Shown here piece after piece: positions 1 through 8,838 of a DNA stretch of 64,000 bases. The stretch is from Sphingomonas sp. KR3-1 (GTDB lineage: Bacteria; Pseudomonadota; Alphaproteobacteria; Sphingomonadales; Sphingomonadaceae), in the NCBI RefSeq assembly GCF_040049295.1, contig NZ_JBDZDQ010000001.1, positions 1,860,001-1,924,000 on the forward strand, given 5' to 3'. The notes under the pieces are model-generated. The model was given only the letters and a program-made list of their open reading frames with translations, searched no databases and was not told the origin of the DNA. Made by a program: the position numbers and the translations under genes. The stretch's first letter is position 1. Every line of letters begins with the position of its first letter.

Positions 1-139
1 GGCGCTGCTGCCGTGCCGGCAAGCCCGCCGCCAGCGCGCCCACCACCACGGCATTGTCGCCGGCCAGCACCAGATCGATGACGACGACTTCGCCCAGCGC
101 CTGCAACGCATCGGGAGTGAGGAAGCCGGCAAGATCCAT
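1..139 (-). CDS. TerC-family integral membrane protein, 3' part missing (window edge)
   Basis: The minus strand reads from an ATG at 139 into MDLAGFLTPDALQALGEVVV, then a hydrophobic stretch holding the family signature D-L-V-L-A-G-D-N-A-V-V. The same signature (D-L-T-M-A-G-D-N-V-V-V) is in the next gene, so these are adjacent paralogues. TerC/YjbE proteins are multi-pass membrane proteins linked to metal-ion efflux or tolerance (family knowledge). Only about 46 residues are inside the window. The start lies 9 bp after the stop of the upstream paralogue, so the pair is probably co-transcribed leftward. Confidence 0.75.
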   Translation of the reverse strand, partial: MDLAGFLTPDALQALGEVVVIDLVLAGDNAVVVGALAAGLPARQQR

Positions 140-148
140 GGCGATGCC

Positions 149-775
149 TTATACGAGCAGGTGGAGGATGCCGATCTTGTTGTCGACGATCCCCTCATAG
201 ATCATCCGCCCGGCGACCCACAGGATCACGACCAGGCCGATATAGGTGATCCAGTGATGGCGCTGGATCAGCCGCGCGACGACATTCGCAGCCAAGCCCA
301 TCAGCAGCACCGAGAAGCTGAGGCCGAAGACGAGCAGCGCCGGGTTCTCGCGCGCGATCGAGGCGACGAGCAGCACATTGTCGAGGCTCATCGACAGGTC
401 GGCGATCGTGATCTGGATCGCCGCGGCGAGGAAGGTCTTGGCGACCTTGGGCTTCTCGGCGGTTTCCTCGGCACCATGGCCGCGGATCTCGCGGTACATG
501 TTGAACGCCACCCAGAGCAGCAGCAGTCCGCCGGCGAGGACCAGCCCGGTGATCTGGAGCAGCTGCACCGCGATCAGCGAGAAGCCGATCAGGAAGACCA
601 AGGCCATGCCGACGCCGAGCAGCAGCACCTGCTTGCGCTGCTTGTCGGGCAGGCCCGAGGCGAGCGAGCCCATCACCACGACATTGTCGCCGGCCATGGT
701 GAGGTCGCCCAGGATGATCTGGCCAAGGCTGGCGAGGCCGGTGGGCTTGAAGACGGCGCTGAAGTCGAAGTGCAT
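149..775 (-). CDS. TerC/YjbE-family integral membrane protein
   Basis: The 208-residue protein is almost entirely hydrophobic, with about six or seven predicted membrane segments. Two acidic motifs characteristic of the TerC fold are visible: D-L-T-M-A-G-D-N near residue 25 and D-L-S-M-S-L-D-N near residue 125. This internal duplication is typical of the family. Members are implicated in export or tolerance of metals such as manganese, or tellurite; the substrate here is unknown. It is followed at 9 bp by a second TerC gene, and the rho terminator lies directly upstream, so the pair probably has its own promoter in the 776-800 interval or further upstream. Confidence 0.85.
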   Translation of the reverse strand: MHFDFSAVFKPTGLASLGQIILGDLTMAGDNVVVMGSLASGLPDKQRKQVLLLGVGMALVFLIGFSLIAVQLLQITGLVLAGGLLLLWVAFNMYREIRGHGAEETAEKPKVAKTFLAAAIQITIADLSMSLDNVLLVASIARENPALLVFGLSFSVLLMGLAANVVARLIQRHHWITYIGLVVILWVAGRMIYEGIVDNKIGILHLLV

Positions 776-792
776 GGGCTGGCCTTAATTAC

Positions 793-839
793 AAAAAAGG
801 CGCGGGCAAAGCCCACGCCGTCGGCCGGGCTTTGCCCGC
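793..839 (-). terminator. intrinsic terminator downstream of rho
   Basis: A perfect 13-bp inverted repeat (802-814 with 827-839, 12-nt loop) is followed on the minus strand by a run of six T (793-798). It sits just after the rho coding region in the direction of rho transcription. Confidence 0.8.
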
Positions 840-858
840 CGGCCGGATCGGAACGAGA

Positions 859-884
859 CCTGGGTTAGCGCCCGCTAACCCAGG
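859..884. repeat. perfect 12-bp inverted repeat behind rho
   Basis: The arms 859-870 and 873-884 are perfect reverse complements separated by only 2 nt. It lies between the rho stop codon and the T-run terminator, giving rho two tandem 3' hairpins. It has no T-run of its own and may protect the mRNA 3' end. Confidence 0.6.
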
Positions 885-894
885 CCGTTCTCGA

Positions 895-2151
<1,257 letters not shown>

Positions 2152-2258
2152 TTGGAGTCCGGATGTTGATCTGGGGGGAGCGTCGGTTTGTCGGCGGTAA
2201 GGTCGCGCGCGAATAACGATGCTAGGAGGAATGTCCCGGTGACCCGGTCCACGCTGTG

Positions 2259-2287
2259 GAATTAGGAGTGGCCCACCCCCAAGTCAA
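2259..2287 (-). promoter_or_regulatory. sigma70-type promoter for rho
   Basis: On the minus strand a TTGACT -35 element (2282-2287) and a TAATTC -10 element (2259-2264) are separated by exactly 17 bp. The -10 is about 108 bp upstream of the rho ATG, leaving a leader of roughly 100 nt. The 2152-2374 gap holds no credible gene. Confidence 0.6.
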
Positions 2288-2374
2288 CCGGGATCGGCGG
2301 TCTGGGATGCGCTTTTGCGACAGGCCTCATATTGCTGCGATGCACCGTTTCGGAGCAATAATGTTACACAGGGC

Positions 2375-2827
2375 TCAGAAGGGCTTCACCACCGCCAGGA
2401 TCACGACCAGCACCACTGCCAGCGCGGGCAGCTCGCCGAGCATGCGCAAGCGGCGCGGCGCGATGCTGCCCTGCCCCTTGGCGAGCTTCTTCGAATAGCC
2501 GACCGCCCAGCCGTGGAATCCGGAAAGCAGCAGCACGATCAACAGCTTGGCATGGAGCCAGCCGAGCCCGGCGCCGCCTTCGAACAGGCCGAGATTGGCC
2601 GCGAGGCAAAGGCCCAGGATCCAGACGATCAGGATCGAAGGGGCGAGGATCATCCGGCGGAGCAGCGCCTCGCGCCTCTCCCAGGCGGCGGCCTCCGCGG
2701 TGCCGAGCGCTTCCTGGTGATGCACCAGATAGCGCGGCAGCAGGAACAGGCCGGCCATCCAGAAGATCACGAAGATGATGTGGAACGCCTTGACCCACAG
2801 ATAGGCACCGCCAAGCCATCCCGCCAT
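2375..2827 (-). CDS. hemJ: HemJ-like protoporphyrinogen oxidase (CopD-like membrane protein)
   Basis: HemJ oxidises protoporphyrinogen IX to protoporphyrin IX in the membrane, the penultimate step of haem synthesis. The 150-residue protein has four predicted transmembrane helices and the HemJ signatures: an N-terminal Y-L-W-V-K-A-F-H-I-I-F with the conserved histidine, W-M-A-G-L-F-L-L-P-R-Y, and W-L-H-A-K-L. It lies 3 bp downstream of hemE, the uroporphyrinogen decarboxylase of the same pathway, so the two are almost certainly an operon. Confidence 0.9.
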   Translation of the reverse strand: MAGWLGGAYLWVKAFHIIFVIFWMAGLFLLPRYLVHHQEALGTAEAAAWERREALLRRMILAPSILIVWILGLCLAANLGLFEGGAGLGWLHAKLLIVLLLSGFHGWAVGYSKKLAKGQGSIAPRRLRMLGELPALAVVLVVILAVVKPF

Positions 2828-2830
2828 TGT

Positions 2831-3853
2831 CTATCCCCTGATCCTGGCCAGCAGCCGCTCGACATGCGCGATCGGCGTGTCCTGCTGGATGCCGTGCCCG
2901 AGATTGAACACATGCGGCCGGCTTGGAAAGGCCGAAAGGATGCGGTCGACCGCGCGATCGAGCGTTTCGCCGCCGGCGATCAGCGCGAGCGGATCGAGAT
3001 TGCCCTGCACCGGCAGCCCCTCGGGCAGCACGGCGTTCGCCCAGGCCGGGTCGACCGTTTCGTCGAGCCCGAGCGCGTCCACCCCGGTCTCGCGGGCATA
3101 GGCAGGCAGCTTGCCGCCAGCGCCCTTGGGGAAGCCGATCACCGGCGCCTTGCCCTGCACCGCGGCGGCGATCCGTGCGGTCGGCGCGATCACCCAGCGC
3201 TCGAACTGTTCGGGGCTCAGGCTACCGGCCCAGCTGTCGAAAAGCTGCACCGCCTCGACGCCCGCGCCGATCTGCGCGCCGAGATAGTCGATCGTGCATT
3301 CAGCGATGCGATCGATCAGCGCCTGCATCAGGCCCGGATCGGCATAGGCCAGCCGCCGCGCTTCGGCCTGCTCGCGGCTGCCCTGGCCGGCGATCATATA
3401 GGTGGCGACGGTCCAGGGGCTGCCTGCAAAGCCCAGGAAGGTGGTCTTGGGGTCGAGGGCGGCCGAGACCCGCCGAACCGTCGCATAGACCGGCTGAAGG
3501 GTCTCTGGCTGCGATTCAAGGCCATCCAGGATCTGGCGGGCGGTCACCGTCGGCGCCAGGCGCGGGCCTTCGCCGGTCTCGAACCACAGCTTCTGCCCCA
3601 GCGCCATCGGCACCATCAGGATGTCGGAGAACAGGATCGCGCCGTCCATGCCGAAGCGGCGGATCGGCTGGAGCGTGATCTCGGCCGCAGCCTCGGGGTC
3701 CAGTGCCAGCGCGAGGAATCCGCCCTTCTCGGCCCGAAGCGCGCGATATTCGGGGAGATAGCGCCCGGCCTGGCGCATCAGCCACACGGGCGGTTTCTCC
3801 TGCCGAGCACCCTTGAGCGTTTCGAGCAGCGGCTTGGGGCTGGGGACGGTCAG
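2831..3853 (-). CDS. hemE: uroporphyrinogen decarboxylase, apparent CTG start
   Basis: HemE decarboxylates uroporphyrinogen III to coproporphyrinogen III. The signature W-L-M-R-Q-A-G-R-Y-L-P-E-Y-R is clear, as are R-R-F-G-M-D-G-A-I-L-F-S-D-I and H-V-F-N-L-G-H-G-I at the C-terminus. The first ATG (3778) and first GTG (3787) lie inside or just before this signature and would delete conserved N-terminal residues. The reading frame continues upstream with family-like T-V-P-S-P-K-P-L-L-E-T-L-K-G and contains no ATG, GTG or TTG there. The best candidate start is CTG at 3853, preceded by AGGA 8 nt upstream, giving 340 residues, the usual length. The start is inference; the function is not in doubt. 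Confidence 0.93.
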   Translation of the reverse strand: MTVPSPKPLLETLKGARQEKPPVWLMRQAGRYLPEYRALRAEKGGFLALALDPEAAAEITLQPIRRFGMDGAILFSDILMVPMALGQKLWFETGEGPRLAPTVTARQILDGLESQPETLQPVYATVRRVSAALDPKTTFLGFAGSPWTVATYMIAGQGSREQAEARRLAYADPGLMQALIDRIAECTIDYLGAQIGAGVEAVQLFDSWAGSLSPEQFERWVIAPTARIAAAVQGKAPVIGFPKGAGGKLPAYARETGVDALGLDETVDPAWANAVLPEGLPVQGNLDPLALIAGGETLDRAVDRILSAFPSRPHVFNLGHGIQQDTPIAHVERLLARIRG

Positions 3854-4157
3854 TGCCTCGATCCTAATACTATAAAGAATGAATCTAGAGATTGTTGGAG
3901 TCTGTTGGGGCGTGGAAGCCGGGGCTTATGCGCTCGTCCGCGACTTGCCAACAGATTGACTCGCGCGGCCCCACGGGACTCTCCGGATTCGCTGGCGCTA
4001 TCCCCGTTTTCCACAGGCCGTGCATCGGAACGACAGGCTGGGGACGCGGTTGTGGACGAATCACCAGCGGGAGTCATCGAACTGACCCGATTGGTTCGCG
4101 CGCCTGGTTGCGCTAGTGGCTGTGGGGCATGTTCTCCACAGATTCACTAACGGCGTG
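3854..4157. other. putative chromosomal replication origin (oriC) between hemE and ppsR
   Basis: This is a non-coding gap between divergent hemE and ppsR, the arrangement that flanks the Caulobacter origin. It contains an AT-rich stretch (about 3861-3897) and DnaA-box-like 9-mers: TTTTCCACA at 4007-4015 and TTCTCCACA at 4132-4140, each one mismatch from TTATCCACA, plus a weaker reverse-strand site at 4051-4059. Eight GANTC sites (CcrM methylation motif) start at 3881, 3898, 3958, 3977, 3986, 4058, 4071 and 4141. No TTAA-N7-TTAA CtrA site was seen. Identification is by synteny plus motifs. Confidence 0.7.
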
Positions 4158-4979
4158 ATGCGGCTGCACCTTCACCTCCTCTCCGACTCCACCGGCGAGA
4201 CGCTGGAGAATATCGCCAAGGCGGCGCTCGCCCAATATGACGATGTCGAAACGCTCCGGCATTTCTGGCCGATGGTGCGCAGCGAAGCGCATCTCGAGCG
4301 GATCCTCCAGGAGATTTCGCAGAATCCCGGCCTGGTGCTGTTCACGCTGGTGAACCCCGAGACGCGGCGCACGCTCGAGAGCCGCTGCCGCGCGATGGGC
4401 CTGCCGGCGATCGCCCCGCTCGATCCGGTCAACCACGCGCTCTCCAACCTGCTCGGCCAGGAAGCCAAGGCGCGGCCCGGACGCCAGCACACCCTCGACG
4501 CTGCCTATTTCGCCCGCGTCGATGCGATCCAGTTCACCATCGCGCATGACGACGGGCTGCTCGCCGAGGATTGGGAGGAGGCGGACATCCTTCTCGCCGG
4601 CGTCTCGCGCTCGTCCAAGACGCCGACCTCGATCTACCTGGCGAACCGCGGCTACAAGACCGCCAACATCCCGATCGTGGTCGAATCGCCGCCGCCGCCC
4701 GAGCTCTACAAGCTCAGGCACCCGCTGATCGTCGGCCTCACCACCAGCGCCGATCGGCTGATCCAGATCCGCCGAAACCGCCTGCTTTCGCTGAATCAGG
4801 CGACGGAAACCAGCTATGTCGAGCAGGACGCGGTGACGCGCGAAGTCGCCTATGCCCGCCGAATGTTCGCCGACAATGGCTGGCCGGTGATCGACGTGAC
4901 GCGCCGCTCGATCGAGGAAACCGCGGCGGCGATCATCCAGCTGTGCAACGAACGCACGCTCGAAAAGGGAAGTTCATGA
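4158..4979 (+). CDS. ppsR: PEP synthase/PPDK regulatory protein (bifunctional kinase/phosphorylase, DUF299)
   Basis: This family uses ADP to phosphorylate, and phosphate to dephosphorylate, a threonine of pyruvate phosphate dikinase or PEP synthase, switching gluconeogenic PEP formation. The protein begins M-R-L-H-L-H-L-L-S-D-S-T-G-E-T and contains the P-loop-like G-V-S-R-S-S-K-T-P near residue 150. An in-frame GTG at 4116 would add 14 non-conserved residues, so the ATG at 4158 is preferred (273 residues). It is the RP001-type gene that marks the origin-proximal end of the ppsR-maf-aroE-coaE-dnaQ cluster. Its TGA overlaps the maf ATG. Confidence 0.93.
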   Translation: MRLHLHLLSDSTGETLENIAKAALAQYDDVETLRHFWPMVRSEAHLERILQEISQNPGLVLFTLVNPETRRTLESRCRAMGLPAIAPLDPVNHALSNLLGQEAKARPGRQHTLDAAYFARVDAIQFTIAHDDGLLAEDWEEADILLAGVSRSSKTPTSIYLANRGYKTANIPIVVESPPPPELYKLRHPLIVGLTTSADRLIQIRRNRLLSLNQATETSYVEQDAVTREVAYARRMFADNGWPVIDVTRRSIEETAAAIIQLCNERTLEKGSS

Positions 4980-5572
4980 AGCTCGTTCTCGCTTCACAAA
5001 GCGCCTCGCGCCGGGCGATGCTCAATGACGCCGGCGTGCCGCACGAGGCAGTGACCGCGCAGGTCGACGAAGCCTCGGCCAAGGCGGCTTTGCGTGCCGA
5101 CGGCATTTCGCCGCGCGACCTGGCCGATGCGCTGGCGGAGCTGAAGGCGCGCAAGGTCTCCGGCCTGGTGCCGACCGCCTTGGTGCTTGGCGGCGATTCG
5201 CTGGTCGCGCTCGACGACGGTTCGTTGCTCGACAAGCCGGAGAGCCGCGAGCAGGCCGCGGATCACCTCCGCCGCATGTCGGGCAAGACCCATGACATCT
5301 TCAGCGCCGCAGTGATCGCCGAAGGCGGCCGCGCGGTGTGGCGCCATGTCGATCGGGCGAAGCTCCATGTCCGCCCGCTTTCGGAGAAGTTCATCGCCGA
5401 ATATCTCGATGTCGAATGGCCCGCGATCGCCGGGTGCGTCGGCTGCTTCCGGATCGAGGGCCCGGGCGTCCAGCTGTTCAGCCGGACCGAAGGCAGCCAG
5501 TTCACCATCCTCGGCATGCCGCTGCTGCCGATCCTCGACTATCTGCGCATCCGAGGGATTCTGACGTCATGA
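4976..5572 (+). CDS. maf: Maf-family nucleoside triphosphate pyrophosphatase
   Basis: Maf proteins hydrolyse non-canonical or modified NTPs to NMP and pyrophosphate. The 198-residue protein starts M-K-L-V-L-A-S-Q-S-A-S-R-R, the family S-x-S-x-R-R motif, and has the L-G-G-D-S-L-V region and a D-K-P-E-S motif typical of the active site. The start is fixed by the ATGA overlap with ppsR. It also overlaps aroE by 4 bp, so translation along this run is probably coupled. The middle differs from E. coli Maf but keeps the C-C/R-I-E-G-P-G-V-Q-L-F region. Confidence 0.93.
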   Translation: MKLVLASQSASRRAMLNDAGVPHEAVTAQVDEASAKAALRADGISPRDLADALAELKARKVSGLVPTALVLGGDSLVALDDGSLLDKPESREQAADHLRRMSGKTHDIFSAAVIAEGGRAVWRHVDRAKLHVRPLSEKFIAEYLDVEWPAIAGCVGCFRIEGPGVQLFSRTEGSQFTILGMPLLPILDYLRIRGILTS

Positions 5573-6378
5573 CACCGTATGCCGAAGTGATCGGCGATCC
5601 CATCGCCCAGTCCAAGTCGCCGCTGATCCACGGCTTCTGGCTGGAGCAACTCGGCATCGAGGCCGACTATCGGCGCGCGCATGTTAAGCCCGACGAGCTT
5701 GCCGGCTATTTCGAATCGCGCCGCGGCGATCCGGCCTGGCGCGGCTGCAACATCACGCTGCCGCACAAGGAAGCCGCGCTCGAATTTGTCGAGGATCGCG
5801 GCGGCATCCGCCAGTCGATCGGTGCGATCAACACCGTCATCCGCGCCGAGGACGGCGCGTTGATCGGCACCAACACCGATGCCGGCGGCTTCTACACGCC
5901 AATCGCGGGGCTCGATCTCGACGGCAAGCACGCGGTGGTGATCGGCGCGGGCGGCGCCGCGCGGGCGATCCTGTTCGCGCTCTCCAAGATCGGCATCGGC
6001 CGCGTGACGATCCTCAACCGCAATGTGCTCAAGGGCGCGGCGTTGCTATCGAGCTTCGGGATCAAGGGCGATGCGCTGGCGCTGAACGCCAAGCTGCCGC
6101 CGGCCGCCTTGCTGGTGAATGCCAGTGCGCTCGGCATGGTCGGCCAGCCGCCGCTTGAGGTCGACCTGTCGCCGCTGCCCGAGGATGCGGTCGTCTATGA
6201 CGCCGTCTATTCGCCGCTCGAGACCGGCCTGCTCGCCCAGGCGCGCGCGCGCGAGCTCGACACGGTGGACGGGCTCGGGATGCTGGTCGGCCAGGCCGCG
6301 CTCGCCTTCGAGCTGTTCTTCGGCGCCGAGCCTCCGCGCGACCGCGACGAGGAGCTGCGCGAGCTGCTGCTCGCATGA
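5569..6378 (+). CDS. aroE: shikimate dehydrogenase
   Basis: AroE reduces 3-dehydroshikimate to shikimate with NADPH in aromatic amino-acid synthesis. In the 269-residue protein the substrate-binding S-K-S-P is at 15-18, the catalytic lysine is in N-I-T-L-P-H-K (Lys67), the catalytic aspartate in T-N-T-D-A-G-G (Asp104), the NADP-binding G-A-G-G-A-A-R-A near 127-134, and a late G-Q-A-A-L-A-F-E-L-F. The start overlaps the maf stop and the stop overlaps the coaE ATG, so it is a translationally coupled member of the cluster. Confidence 0.96.
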   Translation: MTPYAEVIGDPIAQSKSPLIHGFWLEQLGIEADYRRAHVKPDELAGYFESRRGDPAWRGCNITLPHKEAALEFVEDRGGIRQSIGAINTVIRAEDGALIGTNTDAGGFYTPIAGLDLDGKHAVVIGAGGAARAILFALSKIGIGRVTILNRNVLKGAALLSSFGIKGDALALNAKLPPAALLVNASALGMVGQPPLEVDLSPLPEDAVVYDAVYSPLETGLLAQARARELDTVDGLGMLVGQAALAFELFFGAEPPRDRDEELRELLLA

Positions 6379-6968
6379 TCACGCTAGGCCTGACCGGGTC
6401 GATCGGCATGGGCAAGTCGACGGTGGCGGCGATGTTCCGCGACGAGGGCGTGCCCGTGTTCGACGCCGATGAAGCGGTGCACCAGCTCCAGGGTCCGGGC
6501 GGCCGGATCGTCTCGGCGATCGAGGCGATGTTCCCCGGCACCACCGGCCCCGAAGGCGTCGATCGCCCGGCGCTGCGTGCCCAAGTGTTCGGCGACCAGG
6601 CGGCGTTCGCCCGGCTCGAATCGATCATGCACCCCGCGGTCGGCGAGGAGCGTGAGACATTCCTGGCGCGCCATGCCGGGGCGGCGCTGGTGGTGCTCGA
6701 CGTGCCGCTGCTGTTCGAGACCGGCGGCGATGCCGGGGTCGATCGCGTCGCGGTGGTCTCCGCGCCGCCCGACGTCCAGCGCCGCCGCACCCTCGCCAGG
6801 CCCGGCATGACCGCCGCGCGATTCGAGGAGATCCTCGCCCGCCAGATGCCGGATGCGGCCAAGCGCGCCCGCGCCGATTTCGTGATTCCGACGGGCGGTT
6901 CCCTCGATGAGACGCGCGCCGCGGTGCGCGATGTCATCGCTTGCCTCGAAGCCCTGGCGGGAGGATAA
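6375..6968 (+). CDS. coaE: dephospho-CoA kinase
   Basis: CoaE phosphorylates the ribose 3'-OH of dephospho-CoA in the last step of coenzyme A synthesis. The 197-residue protein has the P-loop G-S-I-G-M-G-K-S-T at residues 8-16, the D-A-D-E-A-V-H segment near residue 30 and the V-L-D-V-P-L-L-F-E-T-G motif near 115 that binds the adenylate. The ATG overlaps the aroE TGA. dnaQ follows after 7 bp. Confidence 0.96.
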   Translation: MITLGLTGSIGMGKSTVAAMFRDEGVPVFDADEAVHQLQGPGGRIVSAIEAMFPGTTGPEGVDRPALRAQVFGDQAAFARLESIMHPAVGEERETFLARHAGAALVVLDVPLLFETGGDAGVDRVAVVSAPPDVQRRRTLARPGMTAARFEEILARQMPDAAKRARADFVIPTGGSLDETRAAVRDVIACLEALAGG

Positions 6969-6975
6969 GTGACAA

Positions 6976-7668
6976 ATGCGTGAAATCGTGTTCGACACCG
7001 AAACCACCGGGCTCAGCTTCTCGGGAGGCGACCGGCTGGTCGAGATCGGCTGTGTCGAACTGGTCAACCGGGTGCTGACCGGGCGCCATTTCCACGCTTA
7101 TGTGAATCCCCAGCGGCCGATGCCGATCGAGGCGTTCAATGTCCACGGCCTTTCGGAAGTGTTCCTTTCGGACAAGCCGCTGTTCCACGACGTGGTCGAG
7201 GACCTGCTCGAGTTCATCGGCGACAGCCCGATGATCGCGCACAACGCGAATTTCGACTTCGGCTTCGTCAATGGCGAGCTGACCAAGTGCGGCCGGCCGA
7301 TCGTCGATCTCTCGCGCATGGTCGATACGCTGGCGATCGCCCGGGTGAAGCATCCCGGCGCCAAGCACACGCTCGACGCGCTGTGCACGCGCTACGGCAT
7401 CGACCTGACCCAGCGCACGCTGCACGGCGCGCTGATCGACGCGTCGCTGCTGGCGCAAGTCTATGTCGAACTGACCGGCGGGCGGCAGATCACGCTGGGC
7501 CTCGCGGTGGACGCGCCGATCGTGCGCGAGACCGCGGCCGAGGCCCCGACGCGGGTACATGTGCGCCCCGCGCGGCAATTTGAAGCGAGCGCGGCGGAAC
7601 TTGAACGCCACGCAGCCTTTCTCTCTAAGATGGAGGAGCCGCTCTGGGGCGCCGCCGCAGCCAGTTGA
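6976..7668 (+). CDS. dnaQ: DNA polymerase III epsilon subunit (proofreading exonuclease)
   Basis: DnaQ is the 3'-5' exonuclease that proofreads the replicase. All DEDD exonuclease motifs are visible: F-D-T-E-T-T-G at residues 6-12 (metal-binding Asp and Glu), H-N-A-N-F-D-F-G-F near 94, and the H-x-A-L-x-D-A motif III in L-H-G-A-L-I-D-A near 151. The 230-residue length is normal, with a variable C-terminal tail that in other bacteria binds the alpha subunit. It closes the ppsR-maf-aroE-coaE-dnaQ cluster. Confidence 0.96.
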   Translation: MREIVFDTETTGLSFSGGDRLVEIGCVELVNRVLTGRHFHAYVNPQRPMPIEAFNVHGLSEVFLSDKPLFHDVVEDLLEFIGDSPMIAHNANFDFGFVNGELTKCGRPIVDLSRMVDTLAIARVKHPGAKHTLDALCTRYGIDLTQRTLHGALIDASLLAQVYVELTGGRQITLGLAVDAPIVRETAAEAPTRVHVRPARQFEASAAELERHAAFLSKMEEPLWGAAAAS

Positions 7669-7740
7669 ACCCGGTTTTGGCCGGAATCAAAGGGCTGGGA
7701 CCCCGCCCCAGCTAACGTCCTCGCAATAGCGGAGGTGAAG

Positions 7741-8328
7741 ATGGACATCCGGGTTTCTGGGCATCAGGTCGAGACCGGCGCCGCGCTCAAGGCGCAGGTC
7801 AACGAACGGCTCCAGGGGATCGCCGACAAATATTTCTCGCGCGCGATCTCGTCCCAGGCCACCTTCGGCAAGGGACCGCACGACAACGGTTTCACCTGTG
7901 ACATCGTGATGCACGTGATGCAGGGCCTGGTGCTGAAGGCGGCGAATACCGGGATGGAAGCGCATGGCGCGTTCGACGGCGCCGCGGACCGTATCGACAA
8001 GCAGCTGCGGCGCTACACGCGCCGGCTCAAGGATCGCCAGAACGGCGTGGTCAGCGCGTTCGCCGAGAACGGTGCGTACGACAATAATGCCGGATACACG
8101 CTGTTCCAGGAGCCGGCCGACGAGGAAGAACCGTCGGATGCGCCGCTGATCATCGCCGAGACTCGAGTCGATGTGCCCGATGCCACCGTTTCGGACGCAG
8201 TTATGATGCTCGACCTGCGCCACACCAACGCGCTGCTCTTCCGAAATAGCGCGACAGGGGCGCACAACATGGTCTATCGGCGCGGCGATGGGACGATTGG
8301 CTGGGTGGAACCCAATCGAGCTGCCTGA
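7741..8328 (+). CDS. hpf: ribosome hibernation-promoting factor, long form
   Basis: Long HPF joins 70S ribosomes into inactive dimers under starvation. The N-terminal domain (M-D-I-R-V-S-G-H-Q, about residues 1-105) is the HPF/YfiA fold, and the C-terminal segment (about 140-195, with N-A-L-L-F-R-N and Y-R-R-G-D-G-T-I-G-W-V-E-P) is the dimerisation domain of long HPFs. An in-frame GTG at 7735 overlaps the strong GGAGG ribosome-binding site (7731-7735), so the ATG at 7741 is the start (195 residues). ptsN follows after 41 bp, the usual alphaproteobacterial pairing. Confidence 0.93.
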   Translation: MDIRVSGHQVETGAALKAQVNERLQGIADKYFSRAISSQATFGKGPHDNGFTCDIVMHVMQGLVLKAANTGMEAHGAFDGAADRIDKQLRRYTRRLKDRQNGVVSAFAENGAYDNNAGYTLFQEPADEEEPSDAPLIIAETRVDVPDATVSDAVMMLDLRHTNALLFRNSATGAHNMVYRRGDGTIGWVEPNRAA

Positions 8329-8369
8329 GTTAGGCACGCGCCGGGGGGCGGACCTCAACTGGAAATTCG

Positions 8370-8837
8370 ATGACGACGATCAGTGATTTGCTCGTGCCGG
8401 AGGCAGTGCTCTCCGGCGTGAGCGTTGCCAGCAAGAAGGCGCTGTTCGCAGCGCTGGGGGCAGCCGCCGCCGAGGCCTATGGCCTCGACGCGCGGGCGGT
8501 GGCCGATACGCTTGCCGAGCGCGAGAAGCTCGGCTCGACCGGCTTCGGCGCCGGAATCGCCATTCCGCATGGCAAGCTCGATGCGATCCGCCGCGTCTGC
8601 GGCGTCTTCGTGCGGCTCGACAAGCCCGTCGATTTCGGCGCGGTGGACGAGCTGCCCGTCGACCTGGTGTTCATGCTGCTCTCGCCGGTCGGCGCGGGTG
8701 CCGATCACCTCAAGGCGCTGGCCTGCGTCTCGCGGCTGTTGCGCGACAAGGGCGTGGCGGCCAAGCTGCGTGGCGCCGGATCGAAGGATGCGCTCTACGC
8801 GCTGCTCGCCGGCGTGGAGACGCGTGACGCTGCCTGA
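8370..8837 (+). CDS. ptsN: nitrogen-PTS EIIA component
   Basis: PtsN is the terminal phospho-acceptor of the nitrogen phosphotransferase system and regulates transporters and stress responses rather than importing sugar. The 155-residue protein shows the EIIA-Ntr fold with the phosphorylated histidine in G-I-A-I-P-H-G-K (His67), and the conserved V-F-M-L-L-S-P near 107. It is downstream of hpf, as in many proteobacteria. Confidence 0.93.
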   Translation: MTTISDLLVPEAVLSGVSVASKKALFAALGAAAAEAYGLDARAVADTLAEREKLGSTGFGAGIAIPHGKLDAIRRVCGVFVRLDKPVDFGAVDELPVDLVFMLLSPVGAGADHLKALACVSRLLRDKGVAAKLRGAGSKDALYALLAGVETRDAA

Positions 8838-8838
8838 G

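Noticed and set aside
7694..7712. Short hairpin upstream of hpf as a terminator or regulator
   Set aside because: A 6-bp stem in GC-rich DNA without a T-run is not distinguishable from chance.
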